Under the pieces are notes generated by a model. The model was not told where the DNA came from. It worked only from the letters and a program-made list of their open reading frames with translations, and searched no databases. From Paraniabella hibiscisoli (GTDB lineage: Bacteria > Bacteroidota > Bacteroidia > Chitinophagales > Chitinophagaceae), in contig NZ_JAKWBK010000001.1 in assembly GCF_022512515.1 (NCBI RefSeq), forward strand, positions 3,658,001 to 3,722,000: 64,000 bases of DNA, in the 5' to 3' direction. The position numbers and the translations under genes are program-made. Every line of letters starts with the position of its first letter. Within the stretch, counting starts at the first letter, position 1. Below, in pieces: positions 50,257 through 62,728 of the stretch.

Positions 50257-51685
50257 TTATTTTTCCGCTCCTGTTAACCGCCGGATCATGGAACCGAAAA
50301 TGAAAAAATGGAAGGGGTAGACGGTATACCAGTACAATCGTCCTGCAAGCCCGTGAGGCCTGAAAGTAGCTGTTTGATGCAGCGTATCGCCCGTAATCTT
50401 AAACTCAAGCCAGGCTTCACCAGGCATTTTCATTTCTGCAAAAAGCAGCAGCCGCTTTTCATCGCGATTGGCATAGAGTACCCGCCAGAAATCAACGCTA
50501 TCTCCAGGTTCCAGGAGGCGTATATCTCTTCTGCCCCGGCTGAGTCCTACGCCACCAAATAACTTATCCAGCAAACCTCTTAATCTCCATAGTACGGAAG
50601 ATGAATACCATCCCTGCGAACCGCCAATACCGAATATGCGATCCAGGGTTTCAGGCTCGTTAGTTACCTTTTGCTGCTGCTGGTCTTTGAAGCAGCCCCG
50701 TACCGGTACTTCCAGGTATTGCCATACATTTTTTTGTGAAAATGATCGGGAAAAGAATCATACCAGCTTGATAGTACATCGTTTTGCTCAATTTTATCGA
50801 ATGCCAGTCGGATTGCGTCCTGGTAGCTGATCAATTGTATACCCAACTGCTGATCCAGGTTATTAGGTTGAGCTACCACATCTACTTTCATGCTATCTAC
50901 CAGGTTTTTAGCGAGTGTATAACTGGTAGAGGTAATAAAGTATAACCAATAAGAAGAAAGACGTGGGGAAAAAACGGCACTGTTATAATACGTCTTTTTA
51001 AGTTCCTTGATCGGGCATATTGAAGGATCATTTCTTTATAGGTTAGAATTTCTTTGCCGGCAATATCAAAATGACGGTTGTAGGTAGACGCCTGGAGTTT
51101 TACGCCGGTAAGAAATTCAATCACATTCCGGATGGCGATGGGTTGGCATTTGGTCTTGATCCATATCGGTGCAACCATCAGGGGTAGTTTTTCGGCAAGA
51201 TCCCGGATGATTTCGAAGGAGGCGCTTCCTGATCCAACAATAATACCTGCTCTTAAAGCGGTTAGCGCATAGTGATTACTTTGGAGTGCTTCCTCTACTG
51301 CTTTTCTTGAACTAAGATGTTTGGATAATCTTTCTTCGTTTACAATGCCCGTAAGATAGATGACCTGGGTTGCATTAGTGGTTTCTACGGCTTCGCGAAA
51401 ATGCTGAGCGCTCTGTTTTTCTGTTTTTGCAAAATCGCCACCTTCTGCCATAGAATGAATGAGGTAATAGGCAATATCCAGATCCCGGGGAACAACTGAT
51501 AAGCTGGCTTTGTCTGAAAAATCGCATTCAATAACTTCTACACTTCCTTCGGCGTCCTTATATTTTGACGTATTGAAACGGTGCTTATCTCTTACAGCAC
51601 AAATTACTGTGTGTCCTTCTTTTAATAGCTGGATCAATAAGCGTTTACCAATATACCCTGTGGCACCGGTCAGGAGGATTCTCAT
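50257..51685 (-). CDS. NAD(P)-binding SDR-like protein with DUF2867 (frameshifted)
   Basis: About 475 residues. The N-terminal part is an atypical short-chain dehydrogenase with GATGYIGKRLL (residues 6-16), DLDIAYYLIHSM and LRAGIIVGSGSASFEI. The C-terminal part is DUF2867, with FGGVGLSRGRRDIRLLEPGDSVDFWRVL and a WLEFKI strand. Breaks near 50895, 50690 and 50580 are restored by one base each. The substrate is unknown. Similar two-domain proteins occur in many Bacteroidota and mycobacteria. Confidence 0.85.
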
Positions 51686-51720
51686 GAAGGGAGATTGTCA
51701 AAATTCCTGCCACAAAGATA

Positions 51721-54700
51721 TTATTCGTCCAATGTATCTGCAGCACTTGCACCTTCACCGGTTTGATTGCTGCGAACTGCCATAGCATACTGTTTCGGAC
51801 TGCTTCCGAATTTCTTTTTAAATTCAGTGCTGAAATGTTTACGATCCTGGAATCCTACTGCATAGCAAACCTCGTAAACAGCCATATTGGTATTGCTCAG
51901 GAGCTCCGCTGCTTTTTGCAGCTTCACCGACTTGATGAAATCATTTACTGACATGTTGGTGACGGCTTTCATCTTTTTATAAAGAACAGGAACACTCATG
52001 GCCACTTTTTGTGCCAATACTGCCACATTAAACTCAGGTTCGTCAAGCCTGCTTTCAATAATCTGTAATACTTCTTTAAGGAACTCATTGTCTAAAGCGT
52101 TGGCCACAGGCTCGCTGCCTGCGTTGTTAGTGGAAACAGGTAGTAAGCCTCCCTGAATGCGGCGTTCCACATTTTGTCTCACCCGCTCACTGGTGATGAG
52201 CAAGTTGCCTACATTCAGTTCAAGAACGGTGCGGTTAAAAGGTTTGGTAAGGTACAAGTCGGCGCCTTTGTATAATCCTTCAATATGATCCTGCTGTGTC
52301 GATTTTGCGGTAAGCAGTATCACTGGGATGTGACAGGTTCGGATATCTGATTTAATCCGGTTACAGAAACTCAAACCGTCTTCTTCCGGCATCATCACAT
52401 CGCTGATAATAATATCGGGCAGGTGTTCACTGGCATAGACCCAGCCTTCAGCCGCATTATCTTTTAAAATAACCTGGTGTGTTTGTTCAAGTATCTCCTG
52501 CACCGTTTGGCGGATACCTGGATTGTCGTCTACAACCAGGATAGAGAATTTTTTGCATTGTCGATATCCTTATCTGGCAGATCCGGAGCCGGCACAGGCA
52601 GCGTTGTTGCTGGTTCCGGCGAGCTTGTGTTCTTTACAGTTTTGTCCAATATTACCTGAGGTGCCGGCGTGCTGATATGCCGGTTAAAATGTTCTGCTCC
52701 CTTTGCAGGAATACCGAAAATGTAGTACACCGTTCCTGTATTTGATTATCAGAAAGTTCGCTTTCAACCTCGATACGGGCACCGTGGAGCGCAGCTATTT
52801 TGCTGGATAAAGCAAGGCCAATACCATAGCCTTTGTTTTGCGACCCGCTATCATTTACCTGGAAAAAATTGTTGAAAAGTTTATCCTTGTACTCCGGAGC
52901 TATGCCTCGCCCGTTATCAGATACCGATACTTTTATATAATGCTGCACATCTTCTATATGTACCTGTATCTTTCCACCGTCGGGCGTGAATTTAAAAGCA
53001 TTGCTGATCAGGTTAAAGAATACTTTTTCCAATTGTTCCGCGTCAAAATACAGGATCTCGTGTTGAATGTTATGCGTGAATAATATATGCATGTCCCTCG
53101 CCAGCGATATTTGGGTAAAATGCTCATATATCTCTTTAATAAACGAAACAATGTCATAAGGAGCTACCTGCAGGCGCATATTCTCCGTTTCAGCTTTCCT
53201 GAAGTCCATAAGCTCTTCAGACAGACGTAAGAGGTTGTTGGCATTCTTTTTATATGGCCAAATTGCTGTTGCAGATAATTGTCGCTGGCCCTGTCAGATA
53301 TCATTTTATCCACTGGCGACATGATCAGGGTTAAATGCGTTCTTATTTCATGCGTAACATTGGTAAAAAAATCAAGCTTGTGCTGATGTAAAGCTTCTTC
53401 TTTTTGATGAGCTCTCTCAAATAGAAAAAACGGATAATAACAAATAAAATACCTGCAAACAGTAATACATATATAAGGTAAGCCCACCAGGTGCGCCAAA
53501 AGGGGGAAGCACAACAATGGACAACTCTTTAGCATCGCTCCAGATACCATCATTATTGGCTCCTTTCACAGCCAACGTGTATTTGCCCGGCTTCAGGTTC
53601 ATGTAGGTTGCAGATGGATCATCTGTTTCTATCCACTGCTGATCAAAGCCTCTTAATTGGTAAGCATATTTATTTTTTCTGGTTTAATATAATTCAGAAG
53701 AGCAAACCTAATAGTAAATACGTTCTGATCATAACTTAGCTGCAGTTCCGTGGAGGATGCAATATCTGTCATGCCTGGATGGTTTAAAGTAGTAAGCGCT
53801 GTAAACTGTATGGGAACTGCTACCGTATTCGACCGAAAAGAAGCTGGATCGAAGCTGACCAGGCCGTTAAAGCCTCCAAAATAGAACAGGCCGTTATCGT
53901 CTTTAAAATAGGCGTTATAATTAAAGGTATTGGACGGGAGGCCGTCTGTCTTGGTATAACGTTGATACTTTGAAGTACCCGGATCCAGTTTAATAAGACC
54001 GTTTCCTGTGCTTAACCATACAAACCCTTTTATATCTTCCAATATGCCGTATACCGTGTTTTGATCCTCAGGCTGATTAAATCCGAACGATTGGATATTT
54101 CCGGTAAAGGGGTTGTACTTTTTTACTCCGTTCTTTTCAATTCCAAACCAGATATTTCCTTTCTGGTCCTCCTGTATACAATTAATGTATGCATTGGATG
54201 AATCGGGTAATCCTGCAAAACGATTGGCCGATTTCACTATATGTTCACTTGCCCGTACCAGAAATAGGCCAGAAGAAGTAGCAATCCATATATTATTCCT
54301 GGAGTCTGGGAATATTTTTTTATATCCCTGTCTTTTAATGCAGTTCTATCGTACCGGTTACTGATATCAGTGAGTGTGGTACCATTTCGGCTATAAACCT
54401 GTACATCTTTTAAGCCACCCTGTACGCCCAGCCATATATTATTGTGCAGGTCTTCTGCAATGGTTGGAATTTCTGATCTTAAAAATGAAGGATTTTCGGG
54501 GGTGTAAAAATATTTTTTAAAGGAATTACCCTCCAGTAGGTTGAGTCCGCCTGCATGGGTTCCTACCCAGATATTTCCGTCTCTATCCCTGAAAATCGCT
54601 TTAATTAAATTAGAGCCGATGGCGCTGTTCGCATGAGTATAGTAAGTAAAGCTGGCTGATTGCTGATTAAATTGATTGAGACCGCCGCCTTCTGTGCCTA

Positions 54701-55840
54701 TCCATAGGTTGCCTCTGATATCGGATGCAATGGAGCTAACTACATTATTACTGAGTCCTGAGGATGTGCCATTGTTTTGCCAGACATGGAAAAGGGATGA
54801 AAAAGGGTCAATTACATTGATTCCCCCGAAAAAAGTGCCCACCCAAACCAGTTGATTTTTATCTACATAAACACTGTGCACCGAATTCTGACTTAAACTA
54901 TGTTTGTCTTTCGGATTGTTCCTATAGCTTTCTGCTGTTTGAGTAGTCCAGTTTATTTTTGCCAGGCCCTCCTGAGTACCAATCCAAATATTACCGTCCA
55001 TATCAGGCCTGATGACCCTGATAATATTGTTGGGTAATTTTAAATGCGCTGAATTGGTATTAATACGGGTAAAGTTTCCGCTGTTTTTATCCAGCAGGTT
55101 GATGCCCTGGCTTTGAGTACCTACCCATAAGTTATTATATTTGTCGGCATTAATGGCAGTAATAATATTGCTGCTCAGGCTGAATTCGTTCAGCGGATTG
55201 TGGCTGTAATGTTTATATTCCGGAACAGACTTTTTAGTTACTACCTGGCTTAATCCTTCATTAGTGCCTACCCACACTGTATTATCCTTATCAACGAATA
55301 TCGATCGTATACGCTGACTGTGAAATCCTGAACTTTCATGACCGTCCCATCTTTCAAGCTGAAAATCCTTATGGTTGTTCGTTTTAAAAATGCCTGTATC
55401 AGTTCCTACCCAAATATTAGATTGCTGATCCTCGAACATGCATAAAACCGATGGCTGTAGCTGATCGCCAAATTGTCCCCTGTGATATTCATTTTTTCCG
55501 ATATCGTAGATCCACAAGCCATTACTGCTTCCGATCCATAACCTGTTCTTACGGTCTATCAAAAGAGAGTTGATATCATTTTCCGCCGCCATACGACTTT
55601 GCATGGGGGCTTAAACACCCTGAATGCTCTTCCGTCAAATCTGTTTAATACATCGCCCGCAGCCAGCCACATAAACCCCGATTGATCCTGGGTTACAGCA
55701 TAAACACTATTACGCGAAAGACCTGCTTCTGTATTCCAGCTATTGAAAGTTGGTTGTTGAGCCTTTGTGCTTATAGGGATGATAAGCAAACAGAGAATTC
55801 TAAAAGCAGTACCTGGAGATTTTAAAAAAGACCAATACAT
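51721..55840 (-). CDS. Hybrid two-component system regulator (propeller, kinase, receiver, AraC) (frameshifted)
   Basis: About 1,370 residues after repair. The signal peptide is followed by two-component propeller repeats with WxGT/D motifs (NIWVGTDTGIF, NIWIGTQEGL, VWVGTFFGGI), a Y_Y_Y-type domain (KPGKYTLAVKGANNDG) and a membrane helix near residue ~790. Next are the H-box THEIRTHLTLIMSPVDK, an HATPase (NLISNAFKFT, DNGRGI), a Pro-rich linker, a receiver (phospho-Asp in IISDVMMPEEDG, Lys in LTKPFN) and an AraC helix-turn-helix domain (EVCYAVGFQDRKHFSTEFKKKFG). The H-box has RTHLT in place of RTPLT. Breaks lie near 55590, 54240, 53650, 53560, 53240, 52700 and 52510. It is divergent from susC and probably controls it. 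Confidence 0.88.
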
Positions 55841-56176
55841 TCTTGGCCTAAGCTACAATTTGTTAACGACTTTATAAAGATTTTTTGCAAGTAAGATGAA
55901 AGTTTCTGTAATTAATGATGTTGATAATCATGTAGTTGTATTTGTGCGTATAAAAACACCCCAATTTATTTACGAAAACACCCTATGGTTTTTTAAAATC
56001 CGTCAGATATTACAATCATTGAAGCTGTAGAGAAAGTTGTTGAAGCAGATTGCCGATTGCCTATTTCAGAAAAGTACAAATTGCTGTATTTATAAATAGT
56101 ATTTCATGTTCAGTATTTATTATGAACTGGAGTGACACTGCCCGGATATTTACTTATTTTAAAACTAACACGCAAA
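55841..56176. other. Divergent control region between the HTCS gene and susC
   Basis: About 335 AT-rich bases with no gene. It should carry the promoters of both divergent transcription units and the binding site of the HTCS AraC domain. I see no clear TAnnTTTG element with correct spacing and no obvious direct repeat. Confidence 0.5.
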
Positions 56177-59100
56177 ATGCAAAACCAAAATGTTTTGATT
56201 TTAATGAGGAAAGGAGCTCCGCCTCTTCTGGTAGGAGGAAAGGACCTGGAAGTACTTTCTGTCCGATGTATTAAAAAAGAATGATGACAATGACCGTAAT
56301 GTTATTGTTTCTTCTGATGAGTTCAGTGGCAAAAAGTGCCGAACCTGAAACCAGATCGTTCGACAATGCACGGGTATTTTTTCAAACTGACATAGAAGTG
56401 AGTGGTTTGGTAACAGATTCTTCGGGCACTATTTTACCGGGAGTAACTGTTATGCTGAAATCAAAGCAGAGTTACGGAACCACTACCGATTTAAATGGCC
56501 GGTATATTTTAAAGGTACCTTCTTCCGATATTCTGGAGTTTAGAATGGTGGGTTATCTGACGCAGGAGGTAGCGATCAACGGCCAGACGACTATTAATAT
56601 AACCCTTCAAAAAGATTATCAGAAGCTGGATGACGTAGTTGTTACCGCGTTTGGCCAACGTGCCAGAAAAAGAGACCTGATTGGATCAGTAAGTTCTATA
56701 AACCCGGGTGAATTAAGAATTCCGGCCAGTAATTTAACCACCGCGCTGCAGGGAAGAATTGCCGGTATGGTATCTTTTCAGAGAAGTGGCGAGCCTGGAG
56801 CCGACAACGCAGACTTCTTTATTCGTGGTGTCAGCACATTTGGGGTGAATCAAAGGCCATTGATGTTGGTGGACAATATGGAAGTAACCGCAGATGATCT
56901 GGCGCGTATCCCGGTAGACGATATTGAAGGGTTTAGTATTTTGCGCGATGCCACGGCTTCTGCGGTGTACGGATCAAGGGGGCAAACGGTGTTATACTGG
57001 TTACCACCAAAAAAGGACAGGAGGGGCCGCCCAAAATCTTCTTCAGAGGTGAACAGCGGCTTTCTACGGCAACACAGCAATTAAAAATTGCCGATCCCGT
57101 AACCTTTATGAAAATGAACCGGGAAGCTATTCTGACCCGTAATCCGCTGGGTGGCGCCGATGAGAATGTATATTCACTTGAAAAATTGACAGAACCGCTG
57201 CCGGTGACGATCCGATCCTTTACCCAGCAGTGGATTGGCTGGATTATATTACCCGGGATGTGACGACCACACGTAAATATAATTTAGGTCTTTCCGGCGG
57301 TGGGCAGGTAGGTACCTATAATGTAAGTGGAGATTATTCAACTGATAACGGATTACTTAAAATAAATCCCATCAATGATTTCAATAGTAATGTACGTTTT
57401 AATGTTTACAACCTTAGAACCAATGTAAACCTGAATGTTACCAAAACTACCAGTTTAACCGCCCGTTTCAACCTCAATGTGCAGGATTATAACGGACCTC
57501 CCGTTTCCGGAAGCGATGCGTTTGGCCTGGCATTACGTTCTAACCCGGTTCTGTTTCAGCCGGTATACGAAGCCCCGGAAAGTATGTCCTGGATCAAGCA
57601 TCCTATGTTTGGTAATTTTGCCGAAGGAGGATACACTAATGCCTATGCTCAAATTGTAAGAGGGTATTCTGAAAGAAAAAGAAGCAATATTTATTTTCAG
57701 CTGGATCTGAATCAGAAACTATCTTTCATTACAGAAGGGCTCAATTATCGCGGGCTTTTAAATATTACCCGGAACTCTTATTTTAGTCAACAAAGAACTT
57801 ATTTTCCATTTTTATACACCTATACCTAATATAGAGACCGGCGTTGTTGATAAATACCAGGCCATTAACCCGGAAACAGGTACGGAGTATTTGAATTTTG
57901 TTCCCGGCGAGCGGGACCAGGCGGCTATCTTATATGCTGAGAGCCAGTTCTCTTACAACAGGATAATGGGCGATCACAATGTGAGTGCTATGTTGGTGGG
58001 AACCATTCGCGACAATGTACAAACCCCGGAAAGTTATACCTTACTCAATACGTTACCGTTTAGAAACGTAAGCGTATCCGGTAATACCACCTATTCATTT
58101 AAGGAAAAATATTATGCCCAATTTACTTTCGGCTATAATGCATCTGAGCGTTTCGATGAAAATTACAGGTGGGGTTTCTTTCCCTCATTTGGTGTAGCAT
58201 GGACGGTTGATAAGGAAAAGTTCATGGAGGGGTTAAAGCCCGCCATAAGCAAGTTTCGGTTAAGAGCCACGTATGGCTGGCTGGGTAATGATAATGTAAG
58301 CACTTCTGAAAACCGCTTCTTTTATCAATCGATAGTAAATTTAAATAATCCTACCCGTGGCTATTCATTTGGCTTGCCTACTAATATCGTAGAGGGGTAT
58401 CCAGGGGTATCTATTACGAGATACGCCAACCCTAATGTACAATGGGAAATATCCCGACAAACCAATTTTGGGATTGACCTTGGATTTTTTAATGGCGCAC
58501 TTACTTTTACAGGCGACTATTACCAGCAGTACCGCTACAATATTGTACAACAAAGAGCAGGTGTTACCGCCTCGGCCGGTTTTCAGGCGCCCATATTAGC
58601 CAATGTGGGAAAATATAAAAGCAAAGGGTTTGATGCAGAGCTTACTTATAATAAAAATTTTGCATCGGGTTTGTGGATACAATCGAGAGGCACCTTTACT
58701 TATGCTACCGGCGAGTTTGTACATTTTGATGAGCCCACTTATGCCTATTCCTATCTCTCTCGTGTAGGCCTTAATTCTAACCAAACCCGCGGTTATATAG
58801 CCGAGCGTTTATTTATTGATGATGCTGAAGTGGCGAATAGCCCCCAGCAACAATTTGGTGGTGAAGCTGTAATGGGAGGTGACATTAAATATGTGGACGT
58901 TAATAAAGATGGCGTAGTTAATGGAGATGATATGGTTGCCATAGGCCATCCTACGGTACCAGAGATCACCTATGGTTTCGGACCCAGTATCGGGTTCAAA
59001 TCATTTGATCTCTCTTTCTTCTTTTCCGGCAACGCACGAACCTCTCTTTTTATAAGACCTTATAATACTTCTGGCAACTTATACGGTACCGCCCCTTTTG

Positions 59101-59464
59101 GAAACAGGTTTTCTCCTAACGCGGTTTTGCAGGCATGGGCTGATAGTTATTGGTCTGAAGAAAATCAGGATGTGTATGCTCAGTATCCAAGATTGAGCCA
59201 GACTGCAACAGCCAATAATACACAAACCAGTACCTTCTGGATGAGAGATGCCAGCTTTATCAGGTTGAAGCAAGCTGAATTGGGCTACAATATCAAGGGC
59301 ATTACCGTTAGAAGGTTCAATGTAAAGAGTGTGCGCATTTATATGAGTGGTACCAACCTGTTTAGAATAGGCGCTTTTAAACTGTGGGATCCTGAAATGG
59401 GGGCAATGGACTTGCCTATCCACTACAACGTGTGTTCAATTTTGGTGTAACGGTTAATCTATAA
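56177..59464 (+). CDS. SusC/RagA-family TonB-dependent receptor (frameshifted)
   Basis: About 1,095 residues. The start is either 56177 (MQNQNVLILMRK, which needs one added A before 56281) or 56281 (MMTMTVMLLFLLMSS, a signal peptide). After the signal come a CarboxypepD_reg-like domain (VSGLVTDSSGTILPGVTVMLKS), a plug with DDVVVTAFGQRARKRDLIGSVS and PLMLVDNMEV, and the barrel. Breaks near 57000, 57205, 57820 and 59420 are restored by single bases. The repaired C-terminus ends in VFNFGVTVNL at 59464. It lies 14 bases before susD and imports oligosaccharide across the outer membrane with it. Confidence 0.9.
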
Positions 59465-59478
59465 AATCCCCTGCAAAA

Positions 59479-61393
59479 ATGAAAAAGATACTATACATAT
59501 TAATGATGCCGTTGTTGCTAACGGCGGGCTCCTGCAAGAAATTCCTGGATGTAGTGCCAGACAATACACCCGTAATAGATCAGGCATTTAGCCTTCGGGT
59601 GATGGGGCAACGATTTTTGGCTACCTGTTATAACAGGCTTCCGGCCAATAATGCTTTAGGCAATGAGAATTTTTTAATGGCCGATGAATTCTGGCTGAAC
59701 TCCACTGCTAATTTCGGGTCAGCTGCTTACCCGGGGTGGTACATTTCTATGGGGCAGCAAAATGCTAATGCGCCTTTGTTAAATTGGTGGGGTAACGCTG
59801 GAAGTGGTGCTTACTGGCAGGCAATTAACGACTGTAATGTGATGATAGAACGGGTACAGGAGATTCCTGATATGGATGTTGCTGAAAAAAACATGTGGGC
59901 AGCCGAAGCCAAAGTATTGAAAGCCTATTATCACTACTTATTGGTACGAGCTTATGGTCCTATTATTATAAGAGACAAAAACCTGTCCGTTTATGGTGAT
60001 CAAACAGCAATGCAGGAGCCTCGCGTACCGGTGGATGATTGCTTTGCTTATATCGTAAAAACAATTGATGAGGCTATGGCAGACCTGATGCCCATTGAAC
60101 AAAATGGCAACCTGGATGTAGGTAGAATTACACAGATCGCTGCCAAAGCTATCAAAGCCAGAATTCTGGTTGATGCGGCAAGCCCGCTTTTTAATGGCAA
60201 CTCAGATATGGTATCGCTGACAAGCGATAGTGGGACGCCTTTGTTTAATCAAACTTATAGCGAAGCTAAATGGGTTGTTGCCGCTGCAGCTTGCAAAGAA
60301 GCAGTGGATATAGCCGTTGGCAGTGGTAAGCGCCTGAATGTTTGGACGCCTCCGGCTAACCTCACCGTGGGTTCGCAGTCTACCCGGTTCCAGATGGACT
60401 ATCGTACTGCATTTAATGAATCGGATGGTAATGCAGAAGCTTTGTGGTATGATACCAGAAGCATTGCTGCTGCTGCATTTCAGGCGGCATTTACACCGCG
60501 TGGCTTTAATACGAATACGGTATCCAATGGTAATATTACCAGTTTTATGGGAGCCACTTTAAATATGGCTGAAAAGTTCTATTCAAAAAATGGAGTTCCC
60601 ATTGAAGAAGATAAAACCTACCCTTATGCGAGCCGTTTCGATTTAGTGACCGTGCCTGCTACCGATGAATACCGGTTTAACTTACAGGCTAACTATACTA
60701 CCGTTCGTTTTCACCTCGATAGGGAGCATCGCTTTTACGGAACACTTTCTTTCGACGGGGGCGTTATTTTATGATGTCTGAATTGAATGACGCCAATGCA
60801 TTAGGCACGAATTACAAACAAGGCGGCAACGTAATGAGCTACAATGTGATCAATAACCAGGCAACCGGGTACATGGTCAAGAAATATGTGAATTATCAAA
60901 ATTCGTATGGAGCCAGTAATGCATACGGCGCCAGGCCTTATGCCATACCCATCATAAGACTTGCAGATCTGTATTTATTATATGCAGAGTGTATCAATGA
61001 GAGCCAGGGGCCTACGGCCGAAGCATTTACTTATATTGATGCAGTTCGCGCCAGGTCTGGTTTAAATGGCGTTCAGGCGTCCTGGACTAATTTTTCATCT
61101 CAACCCAACAAACCCTCAACCAAGGCAGGGTTACGCAACATCATTAAACAGGAGCGTACAATTGAACTGGCTTTTGAAGGGAGACGGTTCTGGGATTTAA
61201 GGAGATGGAAAGACGGCATACAGGAATTGAACAAGTTGATTTTAGGCTGGGATGTTTCGCAGAGAACTGCTGCCCCTTTTATAGAAGCCGCGCTTTATAC
61301 AACAGGATTTTTACTACCAAAGATTATTTCTGGCCTATTTCTTTAGATGAATTAAGAAGAAATCCAAAGTTGAAACAAAATGTGGGCTGGTAA
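59479..61393 (+). CDS. RagB/SusD-family surface lipoprotein (two frameshifts)
   Basis: About 638 residues. It starts MKKILYILMMPLLLTAGSCKKFLD, a lipoprotein signal with Cys19 followed by the usual KKFLDVVP. SusD traits are YNRLPANNALG, EAKVLKAYYHYLLVRAYGP, RIRLADLYLLYAE-like IIRLADLYLLYAECIN and the C-terminal RTIELAFEGRRFWDLRRWK. Breaks near 60765 and 61310 are restored by one base each. The protein caps SusC at the cell surface and binds glycan. The exact substrate is not visible. Confidence 0.92.
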
Positions 61394-61470
61394 ATGTTAC
61401 TACAGCCGAAATATAATTCGACACAAAGTCAGGCCCACTTTTTCATGGGTTGGCAATTAAAAAAATAATA

Positions 61471-62718
61471 ATGAAATCATACTTTTCTAAAAATAAGATA
61501 GCATTCATAAGTATCATCTCGTTGCTGCTATTAACCCTTGGTTGCAAAGAAGATATCGGGATAACGGTTAACAGGGTGGGCGAAAAGCCCGCTCCTGTTT
61601 CTAATGTGCAGGTAACGCCCATATCGGGTGGGGCTGTTATCCGGTACGATCTGCCCCTTTCTGAAGACCTGAGATATGTAAAAGCGGTTTATCAACTTGA
61701 TAATGGTTTGAAGCGGGAAGCAAAGGCTTCCATTTACAAAAATGAGATTACGGTAGATGGTTTTGGAAAGGAAGGTGTTTTTGGTGTTGAATTATATTCA
61801 GTAGCAGTAGGGGAGGTTGCATCAGAAGCTGTAGCAGTTCAGGTAAATGTACTTACCCCTCCACACCAGGTGGTATTGAATAAAATAAGGGCCAACAATA
61901 ATGTAATAGCCACGTTTGGTGGACTTAATCTGAATTATGTTAACGAAACAGAATCAGACATTGTAATAAAAATTATCAGGAGAGATTCTTTGGGTAAGTG
62001 GCAGCCAGTTGAGTCAGAGTATACCAATTTTCCTTCCGGTACCATCAGAATCAGGGGGCAGAAAGCTGTGCCTACGGATTTCGGCGTCTTTATAGAAGAT
62101 AGATGGAATCATAATTCAGATACTTTTAATGTAAATCTTACACCTATTGAAGAAGTGACAATACCTACTACACGTTGGGCCAGGTTTGCTTTGCCCGGAG
62201 ATGCAGGTGTAAGAGCAAGCGGGTTTCCTTTTAATGGAATTTGGGACGGTAATACCAATGCAGGGTATTTGTCAATTGCCAACGCCAATACCACCGAAAG
62301 TATTGAATTGCCAAATTCTCTTACCATTGATTTAGGCGTGCAGGCCAGTATTAGCCGTATGCAGATATGGGCTACACGCTACAGCACGCTTTCTGATATT
62401 TATGGTCCTGCTCATCTTTATGAGTTTGAGATCTACGGAAGCAATAGCCCCAATGCCAATGGCTCCTGGGATGAGTCCTGGACCCGTCTCGGACAATTTA
62501 CCAGCTCAAGACCTACCGGTTTTGGTTTTGGCGTTCCTGCAACATCTGCAGAGCAAACAGCCATACGTGATAACGGGGAGACTTATGAATTCCCGGATCC
62601 TACAACCCTGGGGAAATTTAGGTATATCCGGTTCAGAAATTATGCAATGTGGAATGGTTCGTATGAAGGTGGGTCTAATTTCTTCATTTTTGAGCTTCGC
62701 TTATTCGGACAACTTTAA
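61471..62718 (+). CDS. Surface lipoprotein, DUF4959/DUF5126/DUF5000 type
   Basis: A 415-residue intact protein. The start at 61471 (MKSYFSKNK) leads to a lipoprotein signal with Cys in LLLLTLGCKED. Its three-part layout (a fibronectin-like DUF4959 N-domain with PVSNVQVTPISGGAVIRYDLP, a middle DUF5126 part, and a C-terminal F5/8-type or DUF5000 discoidin-like domain with LTIDLGVQASISRMQIWATR and FRYIRFRNY) is common directly after SusD. It is probably a surface glycan-binding protein acting with the SusCD complex. Confidence 0.85.
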   Translation: MKSYFSKNKIAFISIISLLLLTLGCKEDIGITVNRVGEKPAPVSNVQVTPISGGAVIRYDLPLSEDLRYVKAVYQLDNGLKREAKASIYKNEITVDGFGKEGVFGVELYSVAVGEVASEAVAVQVNVLTPPHQVVLNKIRANNNVIATFGGLNLNYVNETESDIVIKIIRRDSLGKWQPVESEYTNFPSGTIRIRGQKAVPTDFGVFIEDRWNHNSDTFNVNLTPIEEVTIPTTRWARFALPGDAGVRASGFPFNGIWDGNTNAGYLSIANANTTESIELPNSLTIDLGVQASISRMQIWATRYSTLSDIYGPAHLYEFEIYGSNSPNANGSWDESWTRLGQFTSSRPTGFGFGVPATSAEQTAIRDNGETYEFPDPTTLGKFRYIRFRNYAMWNGSYEGGSNFFIFELRLFGQL

Positions 62719-62728
62719 AATTAACGAA

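Noticed and set aside
56050..56274. A plus-strand frame just ahead of susC as a separate gene
   Set aside because: It overlaps the likely susC 5' end in another frame and has no family features.
2931..61393. Programmed frameshifting or recoding as an explanation for the many broken genes
   Set aside because: The breaks lie in unrelated families at unrelated places, mostly in homopolymers, and lack shared slippery-site or stem-loop signals. Missing bases explain them more simply.
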